DNA from: Martelella sp. AD-3
Lineage (GTDB): Bacteria > Pseudomonadota > Alphaproteobacteria > Rhizobiales > Rhizobiaceae
Length of the DNA stretch: 64,000 nt
NCBI RefSeq assembly: GCF_001578105.1
Contig: NZ_CP014275.1
Location: 2,728,001-2,792,000, forward strand
Direction of reading: 5' to 3'
Within the stretch, counting starts at the first letter, position 1, and each line of letters opens with the position of its first letter. Made by a program: the position numbers and the translations under genes. The notes below the pieces were generated by a model. It made no database searches and had not been told where the DNA came from. It was given only the letters and a program-made list of their open reading frames with translations. Positions 19,766 through 29,006 of the stretch are shown piece after piece.

Positions 19766-19972
19766 TCACCGCTTGCGGAGACGGGCACGGGCTGCGGGCG
19801 CGAGATAGTGGGTCAGCACGGGTCCCGCGACCCAGGCGATCAGCAGCATCGCGGGCAGCAGGAAGATGCGTGCGTCATAGAGCGGCGGCACGGTGAGGAT
19901 CACCGCGACAACCGCGGCGCAGCCGATGGCGATAACGATGTAAGCAAGAACGCGGGCAGGCAGGTTATCCAT
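19766..19972 (-). CDS. small inner-membrane protein of unknown function (68 aa)
   Basis: 68 residues with two hydrophobic helices (about 8-28 and 36-56) and a basic tail (ARARLRKR). AAGGGAG lies upstream of ATG 19972. An EcfG-type promoter is placed 29 bp further upstream. The family is not recognised. The promoter suggests a role in general stress or stationary phase. Confidence 0.75.
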   Translation of the reverse strand: MDNLPARVLAYIVIAIGCAAVVAVILTVPPLYDARIFLLPAMLLIAWVAGPVLTHYLAPAARARLRKR

Positions 19973-20000
19973 GGCAGTTCTCCCTTGGTTTTGCATGGTA

Positions 20001-20025
20001 AACGCCACGTGAAGAAAAGAGTTCC
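20001..20025 (-). promoter_or_regulatory. EcfG-type general stress promoter
   Basis: On the minus strand GGAAC (20025-20021), 16 bp, CGTT (20004-20001), directed at the 68-aa membrane gene. It matches the EcfG consensus exactly. Confidence 0.65.
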
Positions 20026-20048
20026 CGCGAGGACAGGCCAAAATCGCT

Positions 20049-21362
20049 TCAGCTCTTGCTGCGCTCGCGCCTGAGCTTTTCCCACCATTGCAGGCGCTTG
20101 TTGATCTCGCGCTCGAAACCGCGCTCCGGCGGACCGTAGAATTTCATCCGGCCCATTTCGGTGGGAAAATAGTCCTGACCGGAAAAGGCATCCGGCTCGT
20201 CATGGTCGTAGCGATAGCCGTCGCCGTAGCCTTCCGATTTCATCAGCTTGGTCGGCGCGTTGAGGATGTGTTTCGGCGGCAGCAGCGAGCCGTGCTCCTT
20301 TGCCGCGCGCATCGCCGCCTTGAAGGCGGTATAGACGCCGTTCGATTTCGGCGCGGTGGCGAGATAGACGCAAGCCTCCGCCAGCGCCAGTTCGCCTTCC
20401 GGGGAGCCGAGATAGTCATAGGCATCCTTGGCGGCGTTGGCGATGACAAGCGCCTGCGGATCGGCAAGGCCGATATCCTCGGATGCCATGCGCACCAGCC
20501 TGCGGCCGAGAAACAGCGGATCCTCGCCGGCATCGAACATGCGGGCGAGATAATAAAGGGCCGCATCCGGATCCGATCCGCGCACGGATTTGTGCAGGGC
20601 CGAAATCAGGTTGTAGTGCCCGTCCTGGCCCTTGTCATAGATCGGCGCGCGGCGCTGGACGATGTTCATCAGGCTTTGCGGGTCGAGCCGCTCATCGGCG
20701 CGGGCCGAACGCCAGACCTCTTCCGCAAGCGTCAGGATCGCGCGCCCGTCGCCATCGGCCATCATCACCAGCGTCTCGCGCGCGGCATCATCGAGCGGCA
20801 GCGCCCTGCCCTCCGCCTCCTCCGCGCGCTTCATCAGTTCGGCAAGGCTTTCGGCATCATGGGACCGGAAGGTCAAGACGCGGGCGCGCGACAGAAGCGC
20901 GGCATTGAGCTCGAAGGACGGGTTTTCGGTGGTTGCGCCAACCAGGATGATGGTGCCGTCCTCCATCACGGGCAGGAAACTGTCCTGCTGGGCGCGGTTG
21001 AAACGGTGGATCTCGTCGACGAACAGCAGCGTCTGCCGCCCGTTCATGCGCCGGGCGCGGGCAGACTCGAAGACCTTCTTCAGGTCCGCCACGCCGGAAA
21101 AGATCGCCGAGATCTGCTCGAAGGCGAGACCGGCCTCGCCGGACAGGAGCCGCGCGACCGTGGTCTTGCCCGTGCCCGGCGGCCCCCAGAAGATCATCGA
21201 GCCGAGCGAGCCGGAGGCGATCATGCGCGTCAGCGCGCCGTCCGGCCCGGTCAGATGCGGCTGGCCGGTCACCTCGCCAAGCGTCTTCGGGCGAAGCCGG
21301 TCGGCGAGCGGTCGCTTGTTTTCGATGTCCTCGGGGACGTGCGGGGCAAAAAGGTCGCTCAT
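20049..21362 (-). CDS. rarA: replication-associated recombination protein A (MgsA/WRNIP1 family)
   Basis: 437 residues. AAA+ core with Walker A GPPGTGKTT near residue 60, Walker B-type FVDEIHRFN and sensor region VGATTENPSFELN, then the RarA-specific C-terminal tetramerisation domain. It acts at stalled replication forks. Its start overlaps the stop of the upstream DegP-like gene by four bases, so the two are translationally coupled. Confidence 0.95.
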   Translation of the reverse strand: MSDLFAPHVPEDIENKRPLADRLRPKTLGEVTGQPHLTGPDGALTRMIASGSLGSMIFWGPPGTGKTTVARLLSGEAGLAFEQISAIFSGVADLKKVFESARARRMNGRQTLLFVDEIHRFNRAQQDSFLPVMEDGTIILVGATTENPSFELNAALLSRARVLTFRSHDAESLAELMKRAEEAEGRALPLDDAARETLVMMADGDGRAILTLAEEVWRSARADERLDPQSLMNIVQRRAPIYDKGQDGHYNLISALHKSVRGSDPDAALYYLARMFDAGEDPLFLGRRLVRMASEDIGLADPQALVIANAAKDAYDYLGSPEGELALAEACVYLATAPKSNGVYTAFKAAMRAAKEHGSLLPPKHILNAPTKLMKSEGYGDGYRYDHDEPDAFSGQDYFPTEMGRMKFYGPPERGFEREINKRLQWWEKLRRERSKS

Positions 21363-22834
21363 CTGAATATCTGGTTTATCATCCGGCCGCCGCGATTGAT
21401 GGAAAGACGCCAGTAACCGGGCTTCTCGTCCGCCATATCCTCAAGCGTCTCGGTGTTGTCGATCGGCGCGTCATTGACGGCGACAATGACGTCGCCCCTG
21501 GCAAAGCCGATCCGCTGGGCCGTGGAGCCCTGTTCGATATCGCTCACCACCACTCCATCATCGATCCCCGAAAGGCGCAACTCCTCGGCGACGCGCGGCG
21601 AGACGTTTTCCACCGTAAGCCCTGAAAAGGGCGAGGAACCGTCGATCACGCGGGTGTCGCGCGGCGGATCCTCAGGCGCCAGATCAAGAGGCAGGGCGAC
21701 GTGGGTCACCTGCCCGTCCCGCTCGACCGTCAGGTCCGCGGTGTTGCCGATGCCGGCAACGGTCAGCCGGTAGAGCAGCGCATCGGGATGTTCGACCGGA
21801 ATGTCGTTGACCGCAACGATCACGGAACCGGGTTCAAGACCGGCCTTTTCCGCCGGACTGCCCGGACGGGTGGCGGAAATGATTGCGCCGCGCGCCGCCT
21901 TCAGTCCCAGCGCCTCGGCAATATCGGATGTGACGGGGCCGAAGGTGGCGCCGACATAGGGCCGCTGGAAGCGCGTTTCGCCGTCTTCGGCCGCCTTCAG
22001 GAACACTTTCACCATGTTGGCGGGAATGGCGAAGCCGACGCCATTCGAGCCGCCGCCGGAGGAGAAGATGGCGGTGTTGATGCCGATCAGCTCGCCCTTC
22101 ATGTTGAGTAGCGCGCCGCCGGAATTGCCGGGGTTGATCGCCGCGTCCGTCTGCAGGAAGAAGCCGAATTCGCCGTCATTGACGGCATTGCGCGCGCGGC
22201 CGGAGATGATGCCGCTGGTCACCGTCTGGCCGACGGCAAAGGGATTGCCGATGGCAAGCGAGATATCGCCGACCTCGACATTGTCCGAATTGCCGATCGG
22301 CACGGTGGGAAAATCCTCGTCCGCCTCGATCTTCAGCACCGCAAGGTCGTAACGGTCATCCTTCAACAGCACCGTAGAGGGAAATTCGCGGCCGTCGGCA
22401 AGGGCGACGCGCACATCGTCCGCCCCGGCGATCACATGATTATTGGTGATCACCATGCCGTCGCCGGTCACGATCACGCCGGAGCCCAACGACGTCTGCC
22501 GCTCGGATCGCCCCGGCATCTGATCGCCGAAGAACCGACCGAAAAACGGATCGGAAAACAAGGGCGACATCCGCCGCTGGACCATGCGCTCGGCATAGAC
22601 ATTGACGACGGCGGGCGCCGTCTCCTTCACCAGCGGCGCGTAGGAGAGCATCACGTCTGTTTGCGCCGCGGGCACCTGCCGCTCCTGCGCGAACACCTGA
22701 TTGCCGGAAAGCGCCAGCGCAATCGAAAGCGCGCCGGCCACGGCAAGGCGCCTTGACCTGATCCGCGACCGCTGCGAGGCGGGGCGAACTCCGGTGTCTG
22801 AGATCATCGGCTCGTTCATCACATTCATTGGCAT
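21359..22834 (-). CDS. DegP/HtrA-family periplasmic serine protease (Do family)
   Basis: 491 residues. An N-terminal signal sequence (AVAGALSIALALSGNQVFAQ) precedes the trypsin-like domain, with the catalytic triad in TNNHVIAG (His), RYDLAVLK (Asp) and GNSGGALLN (Ser). Two PDZ domains follow (about 290-375 and 400-490). It is a DegQ/DegP-like quality-control protease. Several Met codons could start it; the longest is used. It is coupled to rarA downstream. Confidence 0.92.
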   Translation of the reverse strand: MPMNVMNEPMISDTGVRPASQRSRIRSRRLAVAGALSIALALSGNQVFAQERQVPAAQTDVMLSYAPLVKETAPAVVNVYAERMVQRRMSPLFSDPFFGRFFGDQMPGRSERQTSLGSGVIVTGDGMVITNNHVIAGADDVRVALADGREFPSTVLLKDDRYDLAVLKIEADEDFPTVPIGNSDNVEVGDISLAIGNPFAVGQTVTSGIISGRARNAVNDGEFGFFLQTDAAINPGNSGGALLNMKGELIGINTAIFSSGGGSNGVGFAIPANMVKVFLKAAEDGETRFQRPYVGATFGPVTSDIAEALGLKAARGAIISATRPGSPAEKAGLEPGSVIVAVNDIPVEHPDALLYRLTVAGIGNTADLTVERDGQVTHVALPLDLAPEDPPRDTRVIDGSSPFSGLTVENVSPRVAEELRLSGIDDGVVVSDIEQGSTAQRIGFARGDVIVAVNDAPIDNTETLEDMADEKPGYWRLSINRGGRMINQIFR

Positions 22835-22997
22835 TCAGAATTCCTTCATGTGTCACGACATAGCCTTGCCGGCGCTATAGAGATGGTACGCCGGGCGGAG
22901 AATCAAGGCTAGAAAGCCTCTTTGGCCAAAGCATGATTTCGCCGCAATTGCCGCTGGGTATTAATACCGGCCGGAAATCAGTGATGAGGAGATTAGA

Positions 22998-23381
22998 ATG
23001 AACCGAAAGTCCTATCTCGCATTCGGCGGCCTGCCCGCCGCCATGGCGCTTGCGCTCACGCTTTCGCTTTCCGCCCCCTTCGGCGGCAACGAGGCACGGG
23101 CCGCCAGCTTCGACTGCTCGGCCTCCGGCCTCAACGCCAACGAGAAAACCATCTGCGACAACCGTCAGCTCAATGATGACGACGTGAAGATGGCGACCAT
23201 GTACACCATGCTGAAGGGCCTCTTCGCGATGGGCGTTTCCGGCAACATGGCCGACGACCAGAAGGCCTGGCTCAAAACCCGCGAAGCCTGCGGCACCGAC
23301 GTCTCCTGCATCGAAAAGGCCTATGAAGTGCGCATCGGCCAGCTGCAGAAGCTTTATGACGGGATCGACAAGCCGCTTTGA
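22998..23381 (+). CDS. secreted LprI/DUF1311-like protein, copy 1
   Basis: 127 residues: a signal peptide, then the short Cys-rich LprI-like pattern, with FDCSASGLNANEKTIC and KTREACGTDVSCIEKAYEVRI. Four cysteines after the signal peptide probably form two disulfides. LprI-type proteins include periplasmic lysozyme inhibitors, but the function here is not established. GAGGAGA precedes ATG 22998. A paralog lies 211 bp downstream. Confidence 0.78.
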   Translation: MNRKSYLAFGGLPAAMALALTLSLSAPFGGNEARAASFDCSASGLNANEKTICDNRQLNDDDVKMATMYTMLKGLFAMGVSGNMADDQKAWLKTREACGTDVSCIEKAYEVRIGQLQKLYDGIDKPL

Positions 23382-23388
23382 TGTCAAC

Positions 23389-23420
23389 GCATCGGGCGCC
23401 CATGGCGAGCCGCCCGATGC
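23389..23420 (+). terminator. 10-bp hairpin after LprI-like copy 1
   Basis: Arms GCATCGGGCG and CGCCCGATGC enclose a 12-base loop, 7 bp after the stop codon. The T tract is weak, so termination is only likely. Confidence 0.5.
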
Positions 23421-23592
23421 GCATTCCCCTTTCCCGCGTCAGCCTGGCAAAAAGATTTGCCTGTGCCCGTCGCGCCTGCGGCCGGATTTTCGCCGGTTTT
23501 TCCAGACATCAACGAGACGGAGCATTCGCGTTAAAATTGCAGCGAGAATGCCCTCCTTTGCGACTTTTCGCATTGTGAACAGGAGAAACCAG

Positions 23593-23961
23593 ATGAAGAA
23601 TTTCAAGCGATATGGCCGTTCGTCGGCCCTTCTTGCGGCGGGACTGGCGGTGGCGAGCCTCGCCACCATCGCCGCAACAACCGGCACTTCGGCACAGGCC
23701 GCCAGCTTCGACTGCAAGCTGAAAGACCACCTGACGCCAAACCAGGCAACCATCTGCCTGACCCCCAAGCTCAACCTTATGGATAGCGAGCTCGAACTGC
23801 TCTACAAGCACACCATCAAGGACAAGCCGCCGGTCTTCGTCAACGCCCAGAAGATCGCGCAGGAGGTCTGGCTCAAGGAAAGAGAGGCCTGCGGCATCGA
23901 CAAGGCCTGTCTCGAAAAGGCCTATCAAAGCCGCATCAACGCCCTGAAGAAATTCAACTAA
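23593..23961 (+). CDS. secreted LprI/DUF1311-like protein, copy 2
   Basis: 122 residues: a signal peptide ending near AQAASFDC, then FDCKLKDHLTPNQATIC and KEREACGIDKACLEKAYQSRI, clearly paralogous to the upstream gene. The start is ATG 23593, with AGGAGA ten bases before. A longer in-frame ORF from 23323 would have to cross the copy 1 gene in another frame and is rejected. The two copies look like an old tandem duplication. Confidence 0.78.
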   Translation: MKNFKRYGRSSALLAAGLAVASLATIAATTGTSAQAASFDCKLKDHLTPNQATICLTPKLNLMDSELELLYKHTIKDKPPVFVNAQKIAQEVWLKEREACGIDKACLEKAYQSRINALKKFN

Positions 23962-24004
23962 GTGTGTGTGAAAGGCTGCGGCCTCGACGCTCCTGATTGA
24001 CAAA

Positions 24005-24032
24005 AAGGCGCGGCCCTCAGGGACCGCGCCTT
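24005..24032. terminator. bidirectional terminator between LprI-like copy 2 and ilvD
   Basis: Stem AAGGCGCGG/CCGCGCCTT (24005-24013 and 24024-24032), flanked by an A run on the left and TTCT on the right, between convergent genes. Confidence 0.75.
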
Positions 24033-24058
24033 CTGCATTCTTAAAACCACTCCCTCGC

Positions 24059-25894
24059 CTATTCCGGCAGGATCCTGACCGCGCCCTTGTCGGCGCTGGC
24101 GGCAAACGCGGCATAGGCCTTGAGCGCGGTCGTCACCTTGCGGCGTCGCGGTTGTTCCGGCTTCCAGCCCTTTTCGTCCTGCGCGCTGCGGCGGGCTTCA
24201 AGCTCCGAGGGCGAGATGCGCAGGTTGATGGTGCGGCCCGGAATATCGATGTCGATCATGTCGCCGTCGCGCACGAGGCCGATGGCGCCGCCATTGGCCG
24301 CTTCCGGCGAAGCGTGGCCGATGGAAAGGCCGGACGTGCCGCCCGAAAAGCGGCCGTCGGTGATCAGCGCGCAATCCTTGCCGAGACCCTTCGACTTCAG
24401 ATAGCTGGTCGGATAGAGCATTTCCTGCATGCCCGGCCCGCCCTTCGGGCCCTCATAACGGATGACGACGACGTCGCCGGCCTTCACCTCGTTGGAGAGA
24501 ATGCCCTTGACCGCCGCGTCCTGGCTTTCGAAGACGACCGCGGGGCCTGAGAATTTCAGGATGCTCTCGTCGACGCCGGCCGTCTTCACGATGCAGCCGT
24601 TGAGCGCGATATTGCCCTTCAGGACGGCCAGCCCGCCATCCTTGGAGAAGGGATGCTCGGCGCTGCGGATCGCGCCGGACACGCGGTCGAGATCGAGCTC
24701 GGCCCAGCGGCGGTTTTGCGAGAATGCCTCCTGCGACGGCACGCCGCCGGGGGCTGCCATGTAGAAATTGCGCACGCTTTCCGAATTGGTGCGGACGATA
24801 TCCCACTGGTCGATCGCATCGCCAATGGTGGCCGAATGCACCGTCGGGCTTTCGCGCTTGATCAGGCCCGCCCGGTCCAGTTCGCCGAGAATCGCCATGA
24901 TGCCGCCGGCGCGGTGAACGTCTTCCATGTGGACGTCGTTCTTCGCCGGCGCGACCTTGCACAGGCAGGGCACATAGCGCGACAGCCGGTCGATGTCGTC
25001 CATGGTGAAGTCGAGTTCCGCCTCGTGGGCAGCAGCCAGGATATGCAGCACCGTATTGGTCGAACCGCCCATGGCGATATCGAGCGTCATGGCGTTTTCG
25101 AACGCCGCCTTGCTGGCGATATTGCGCGGCAGCGTGCTCTCGTCATCCTGCTCGTAATAGCGGCGGGTGATATCGACGATCTGGTGGCCGGCCTCGACGA
25201 ACAGGCGGCGGCGGTCGGCATGGGTTGCGAGCGTCGAGCCATTGCCAGGCAGCGAAAGGCCAAGCGCTTCCGTCAGACAGTTCATCGAATTGGCGGTGAA
25301 CATGCCGGAGCAGGAGCCGCAGGTCGGGCAGGCCGAACGCTCAATCGTCTGAACGTCGTCATCGGAAATCCGGTCATCGGCGGCGGCGACCATGGCATCG
25401 ATCAGATCGAGCGCCTTCTCCTTGCCGTTCAGCACCACCTTGCCGGCCTCCATCGGGCCGCCGGAGACGAAGATCGTCGGGATGTTGAGGCGCAGAGAGG
25501 CCATCAGCATGCCGGGGGTGATCTTGTCGCAATTGGAGATGCAGACCATGGCATCGGCGCAATGGGCATTGACCATGTATTCGACGCTGTCGGCGATGAT
25601 CTCGCGCGACGGCAGCGAATAGAGCATGCCGTCATGGCCCATGGCGATGCCGTCATCGACGGCGATGGTGTTGAATTCCTTGGCAACGCCGCCGGCCGCC
25701 TCGATCTCGCGGGCGACAAGCTGGCCAAGGTCCTTCAGGTGCACGTGACCCGGCACGAACTGGGTGAACGAGTTGACGACGGCGATGATCGGCTTGCCGA
25801 AATCGCCTTCCTTCATGCCGGTCGCGCGCCAGAGACCGCGCGCGCCGGCCATGTTGCGTCCATGGGTGGTCGTTCTGGAACGATAGGCTGGCAT
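24059..25894 (-). CDS. ilvD: dihydroxy-acid dehydratase
   Basis: 611 residues, full length for the IlvD/Edd family. Fe-S ligand cysteines are in [10 protein letters not shown] and [17 protein letters not shown], and the C-terminal [19 protein letters not shown] segment is strongly conserved. It catalyses the third step of valine and isoleucine synthesis and supplies pantothenate. AAGGAAG precedes the ATG at 25894. A structured leader lies just upstream. Confidence 0.97.
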   Translation of the reverse strand: MPAYRSRTTTHGRNMAGARGLWRATGMKEGDFGKPIIAVVNSFTQFVPGHVHLKDLGQLVAREIEAAGGVAKEFNTIAVDDGIAMGHDGMLYSLPSREIIADSVEYMVNAHCADAMVCISNCDKITPGMLMASLRLNIPTIFVSGGPMEAGKVVLNGKEKALDLIDAMVAAADDRISDDDVQTIERSACPTCGSCSGMFTANSMNCLTEALGLSLPGNGSTLATHADRRRLFVEAGHQIVDITRRYYEQDDESTLPRNIASKAAFENAMTLDIAMGGSTNTVLHILAAAHEAELDFTMDDIDRLSRYVPCLCKVAPAKNDVHMEDVHRAGGIMAILGELDRAGLIKRESPTVHSATIGDAIDQWDIVRTNSESVRNFYMAAPGGVPSQEAFSQNRRWAELDLDRVSGAIRSAEHPFSKDGGLAVLKGNIALNGCIVKTAGVDESILKFSGPAVVFESQDAAVKGILSNEVKAGDVVVIRYEGPKGGPGMQEMLYPTSYLKSKGLGKDCALITDGRFSGGTSGLSIGHASPEAANGGAIGLVRDGDMIDIDIPGRTINLRISPSELEARRSAQDEKGWKPEQPRRRKVTTALKAYAAFAASADKGAVRILPE

Positions 25895-25916
25895 GGGTCT
25901 TCCTTTCCAAAAATTT

Positions 25917-25964
25917 CGGGCGTCGGTACGGGAGCTCCTCTTCTCCGTACAGCCCTTTTCGGGC
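25917..25964 (-). promoter_or_regulatory. structured leader of ilvD with alternative stems
   Basis: On the minus strand GTACGGAG and CTCCCGTAC form a stem (25926-25950). A GGGC at 25955-25952 can pair either with the GCCC just upstream (25964-25961) or with one downstream near 25917. This could be an attenuator, or chance in GC-rich sequence. Confidence 0.25.
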
Positions 25965-26144
25965 GAAAATCCGCCGTATTGAGTGTGTCGTAACGCAATT
26001 CACGAGGCCTGTCACTATCGCTTGGGGCGAAAATGGTACTCTCCGGTACGGTTGTGTGCGCCCTGACAATCTGCTTTCAACGGCCCATATTTCGTGCGAA
26101 AGTTCCGGTTGAGAGGCCTATCTTGAGAAGCTTGGGAGCGGGCG

Positions 26145-26387
26145 ATGAAGCGAGATTCGATCACTGTGCAGGCTATATGGGATGACGAGGCACATGTTTG
26201 GGTTGCAAGCAGCACGGATATTGACGGGCTTGCCGTTGAAGCGGAAACGGTGGAACAGCTTCGCATCAAGGTGGTCGATGCCATCTCCGATCTTATCGAA
26301 TTGAACGGACTGGCTTTTGACGCGAGAGAAATTTCCGTCCACATCCTGGCTGATCACATGGCAAAAGTGCCCAACCCAAGCTTCTAG
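26145..26387 (+). CDS. DUF1902/HicB-like antitoxin candidate
   Basis: 80 residues with the HicB-type beta-beta-beta-alpha pattern: VQAIWDDEAHVWVASSTDIDGLAVEAETVEQL. DUF1902 proteins typically pair with HicA. No DNA-binding tail is present, so autoregulation may come from the complex. It precedes the HicA-like gene by 6 bp, which is antitoxin-first order. Confidence 0.75.
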   Translation: MKRDSITVQAIWDDEAHVWVASSTDIDGLAVEAETVEQLRIKVVDAISDLIELNGLAFDAREISVHILADHMAKVPNPSF

Positions 26388-26393
26388 CGCGTT

Positions 26394-26588
26394 ATGGCGG
26401 GCTATCTGCGTGAACTCAAAAGGCTTCTGACCGAGGCCGGATGCGAATACATCCGGCCCGGAAAAGGCGATCATGAGATCTGGCGCAGCCCGATCTCCAA
26501 CCGGCACTTCACGGTCGACAGCGGCACGAAGTCCCGCCATACGGCAAACGAGACGCTGAAGCAGGCAGGCCTTCCAAAGGCCTTCTGA
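26394..26588 (+). CDS. HicA-family mRNA interferase toxin candidate
   Basis: 64 residues with the HicA double-stranded-RNA-binding fold: LKRLLTEAGCEYIRPGKGDHEIWRSP, with the conserved catalytic-type His in KGDHEIW, and a terminal NETLKQAGL helix. HicA cleaves mRNA when free of HicB. The pair sits alone between ilvD and msrP. Its activity cannot be judged from sequence. Confidence 0.8.
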   Translation: MAGYLRELKRLLTEAGCEYIRPGKGDHEIWRSPISNRHFTVDSGTKSRHTANETLKQAGLPKAF

Positions 26589-26657
26589 CCTCCCATGCAC
26601 CGCACGCCTCTCACGCCCCGTACACAAAAATGTGGTTCAGATGTTTGTTGTGAAGGG

Positions 26658-26687
26658 GGAAACTATAGGCGATCTTCCGACGTATAG
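26658..26687 (+). promoter_or_regulatory. possible ECF-type promoter of msrPQ
   Basis: GGAAAC (26658-26663), 17 bp, CGTATAG (26681-26687), about 32 bp before the msrP start. It looks like an extracytoplasmic-function sigma site but differs from the EcfG sites elsewhere in the window. Weak visual evidence. Confidence 0.25.
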
Positions 26688-26719
26688 CGTCATGAATGCC
26701 AATTCGGGAGGCTGAGATC

Positions 26720-27703
26720 ATGCCAGCATACAAACCGCCGCACATTCCGGCCTCTGAGATCACGCCGGAGCACGTATACCTGAAGCGCCGCACGCTTCTG
26801 GCCGCGGGCCTCGCCGCCGGCGCCACCTTCGTCACGGGCGCGGGAAGCGGTGAAGCGAACGCGGCCACGCTCACCCAGGGAGAGGCGCTGAAGACGGTGC
26901 CCGGCCCCTACCCCATGCCGGACCGCGCGCAAACCAGCTTCGAGGACGTGACCAACTACAATAATTTCTACGAGTTCGGCACCGGCAAGGCCGATCCGTC
27001 CAGGAATTCCGGCAAATTCCAGCCCTATCCCTGGACCTTCGAGATCGGCGGCATGGTGCAGAAACCGCAGACCGTCGATATCGACACGCTGCTGACGACG
27101 TTTCCGCTGGAAGAGCGCGTCTACCGCATGCGCTGCGTCGAAGCCTGGTCGATGGTCATTCCCTGGGTCGGCATTCCGCTGAAATCGATCATCGACATGG
27201 CGGAGCCGACGGGTTCGGCCAAATATGTCGCGTTTGAAGGCGTGGTGCGGCCGAAGGAAATGCCCGGCCAGAGCGGTTTCGGCCAGCCCATGCCCTGGCC
27301 CTATGTGGAGGGACTCAGGCTGGATGAGGCCAACCACCCGCTCACCATCATCGCCGTGGGGCTCTACGGCAAGACGCTTTTGAACCAGAACGGCGCGCCG
27401 ATGCGCCTCGTGGTGCCGTGGAAATACGGCTTCAAGGGCATCAAGTCGATCACCAAGATCACGCTCACGGATACCCAGCCGCCCAACAGCTGGAACCTGC
27501 TGCAGCCGAGCGAATACGGCTTCTATGCCAATGTGAACCCGAATGTGCCGCATCCGCGCTGGAGCCAGGCGACCGAGCGCGTCATCGGCGAGGATGGCGG
27601 CCTCTTCGGCGGCGGCAAGCGCATCGATACACTGATGTTCAACGGTTACGGCGACGAGGTGGCAAGCCTTTACGCCGGCATGGACCTTGCGAAATACTAC
27701 TGA
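26720..27703 (+). CDS. msrP: protein-methionine-sulfoxide reductase catalytic subunit MsrP
   Basis: 327 residues. A Tat-type signal ([14 protein letters not shown] near residue 30) is followed by the sulfite-oxidase-fold molybdopterin domain; the Mo-binding Cys is in MRCVEAWSM. MsrP repairs oxidised methionines in periplasmic proteins using electrons from MsrQ. The start is ATG 26720, with GGGAGG upstream; an in-frame start 24 bp earlier is less likely. It is adjacent to msrQ. Confidence 0.96.
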   Translation: MPAYKPPHIPASEITPEHVYLKRRTLLAAGLAAGATFVTGAGSGEANAATLTQGEALKTVPGPYPMPDRAQTSFEDVTNYNNFYEFGTGKADPSRNSGKFQPYPWTFEIGGMVQKPQTVDIDTLLTTFPLEERVYRMRCVEAWSMVIPWVGIPLKSIIDMAEPTGSAKYVAFEGVVRPKEMPGQSGFGQPMPWPYVEGLRLDEANHPLTIIAVGLYGKTLLNQNGAPMRLVVPWKYGFKGIKSITKITLTDTQPPNSWNLLQPSEYGFYANVNPNVPHPRWSQATERVIGEDGGLFGGGKRIDTLMFNGYGDEVASLYAGMDLAKYY

Positions 27704-27719
27704 TCCGGCGGCGCAGAAC

Positions 27720-28388
27720 ATGGCTCAGAAACCTGCCAGGAAATCCGGCGCCGCCTGGTGGCGCCCCGCCTCTGTCTGGGCGCTCTATGCCGTCGGGCTT
27801 CTCCCGGCCGTCTGGTATTTTTACCTCGGCGCGACCAACAATCTCGGCGTCGATCCGGTCAAGACCTTCGAGCACCTGCTCGGCATTTGGGCGCTGCGCT
27901 TCATCCTGCTGACGCTCTGCGTCACGCCGCTGCGCGATCTCGCAGGCATCAACCTCCTGCGCTACCGGCGTGCGCTCGGCCTGCTCGGCTTCTATTATGT
28001 GTGCTTTCATTTCCTGGTCTATCTGGTGCTCGACCAGCAGATGAACCTCTCCGTCGTGGTGGAAGACGTGATCAAGCGGCCGTTCATCACCTTCGGCATG
28101 ATCGCGCTCGTGCTCCTCATCCCGCTGGCGCTGACCTCCAACAACTGGGCGATCCGGACGCTGAAGCAGAACTGGATCCGCCTGCACAAGCTGGTCTATC
28201 TCATCGCCGCGCTCGGCACGCTGCACTTTGCCATGGGCCGCAAGGTGATCGGCCCGGAGATCATGTTCTACATCGCCGTCTGCGTGCTCCTCCTCGGCTA
28301 CCGCCTCATCCGCCCGAAGCTGATGGAGCGCAAACGCGCGCGGAAGAAGGCGGCGCGGATGCAGGCGGGCCTCAATCATGCGAAGTGA
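27720..28388 (+). CDS. msrQ: heme-binding membrane subunit MsrQ
   Basis: 222 residues with about five to six transmembrane helices of the ferric-reductase-like domain. Histidine-bearing segments such as GFYYVCFHFLVYL, LHKLVYLIAALGTLHFAMGRK suit heme b. It passes quinol electrons to MsrP. The start is ATG 27720 (MAQKPARK), 16 bp after msrP; an earlier ATG at 27687 overlaps msrP. Confidence 0.94.
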   Translation: MAQKPARKSGAAWWRPASVWALYAVGLLPAVWYFYLGATNNLGVDPVKTFEHLLGIWALRFILLTLCVTPLRDLAGINLLRYRRALGLLGFYYVCFHFLVYLVLDQQMNLSVVVEDVIKRPFITFGMIALVLLIPLALTSNNWAIRTLKQNWIRLHKLVYLIAALGTLHFAMGRKVIGPEIMFYIAVCVLLLGYRLIRPKLMERKRARKKAARMQAGLNHAK

Positions 28389-28394
28389 TTTCCA

Positions 28395-28958
28395 ATGACC
28401 GTCATTCTGATCGGCGGCACATCCCATGCCGGAAAATCGAGCCTTGCAGCGCGCATAGCCGGCAAGAGAGGCTGGACGCAGCAATCGACCGATATGCTTG
28501 CCCGCCATCCGGGGCGGCCGTGGCCCGAACCACGCCCCGAGATTGCCGAGTTCTACAGCCAGCTCTCGCCGGATACAGCGCATTGGCTGCTGCTCGCACA
28601 CCACGAGAACATGCGACCGATGATCGGGCGGATCATTGGCGATGCACTCTCGCGAGGGCGGAACCTCGTGCTCGAAGGCTCGGCATTGAGGCCGGAATAT
28701 ATGGCCGACTGGGCGAGCGAGACTGTGCATTGTCTGTTCCTGCATGCAGAACCCGATCACATTGCCGAACGGATTTATGCGAACAGTCGCTACCACGAAC
28801 AAGCCGGAAGCCAGCGTGCCCTGATCGACGCCTTCATCACCCGCTCGCTGATCGACAACAATGCCGGGCTCGAAAGCGCCCGCAAGCACGGCATCAGAAT
28901 CGTGTCGGTCACGACAGACGAGGCAGCAACCGAACTTCTGGCAGGCCTCGCACCCTGA
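28395..28958 (+). CDS. P-loop kinase-like protein of unknown substrate
   Basis: 187 residues starting MTVILIGGTSHAGKSSLA, a Walker A motif of the small-kinase type. A possible lid region (YANSRYHEQAGSQRALIDAF) is also present. It resembles 2-phosphoglycerate-kinase or small AAA ATPase families, but no specific match is claimed. It lies 6 bp after msrQ, so it may be cotranscribed with msrPQ. Confidence 0.6.
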   Translation: MTVILIGGTSHAGKSSLAARIAGKRGWTQQSTDMLARHPGRPWPEPRPEIAEFYSQLSPDTAHWLLLAHHENMRPMIGRIIGDALSRGRNLVLEGSALRPEYMADWASETVHCLFLHAEPDHIAERIYANSRYHEQAGSQRALIDAFITRSLIDNNAGLESARKHGIRIVSVTTDEAATELLAGLAP

Positions 28959-29006
28959 AACCGTTCGGACGGAGAGCCACCCCATCGGGGCCAGACAGTC
29001 CGCGTC

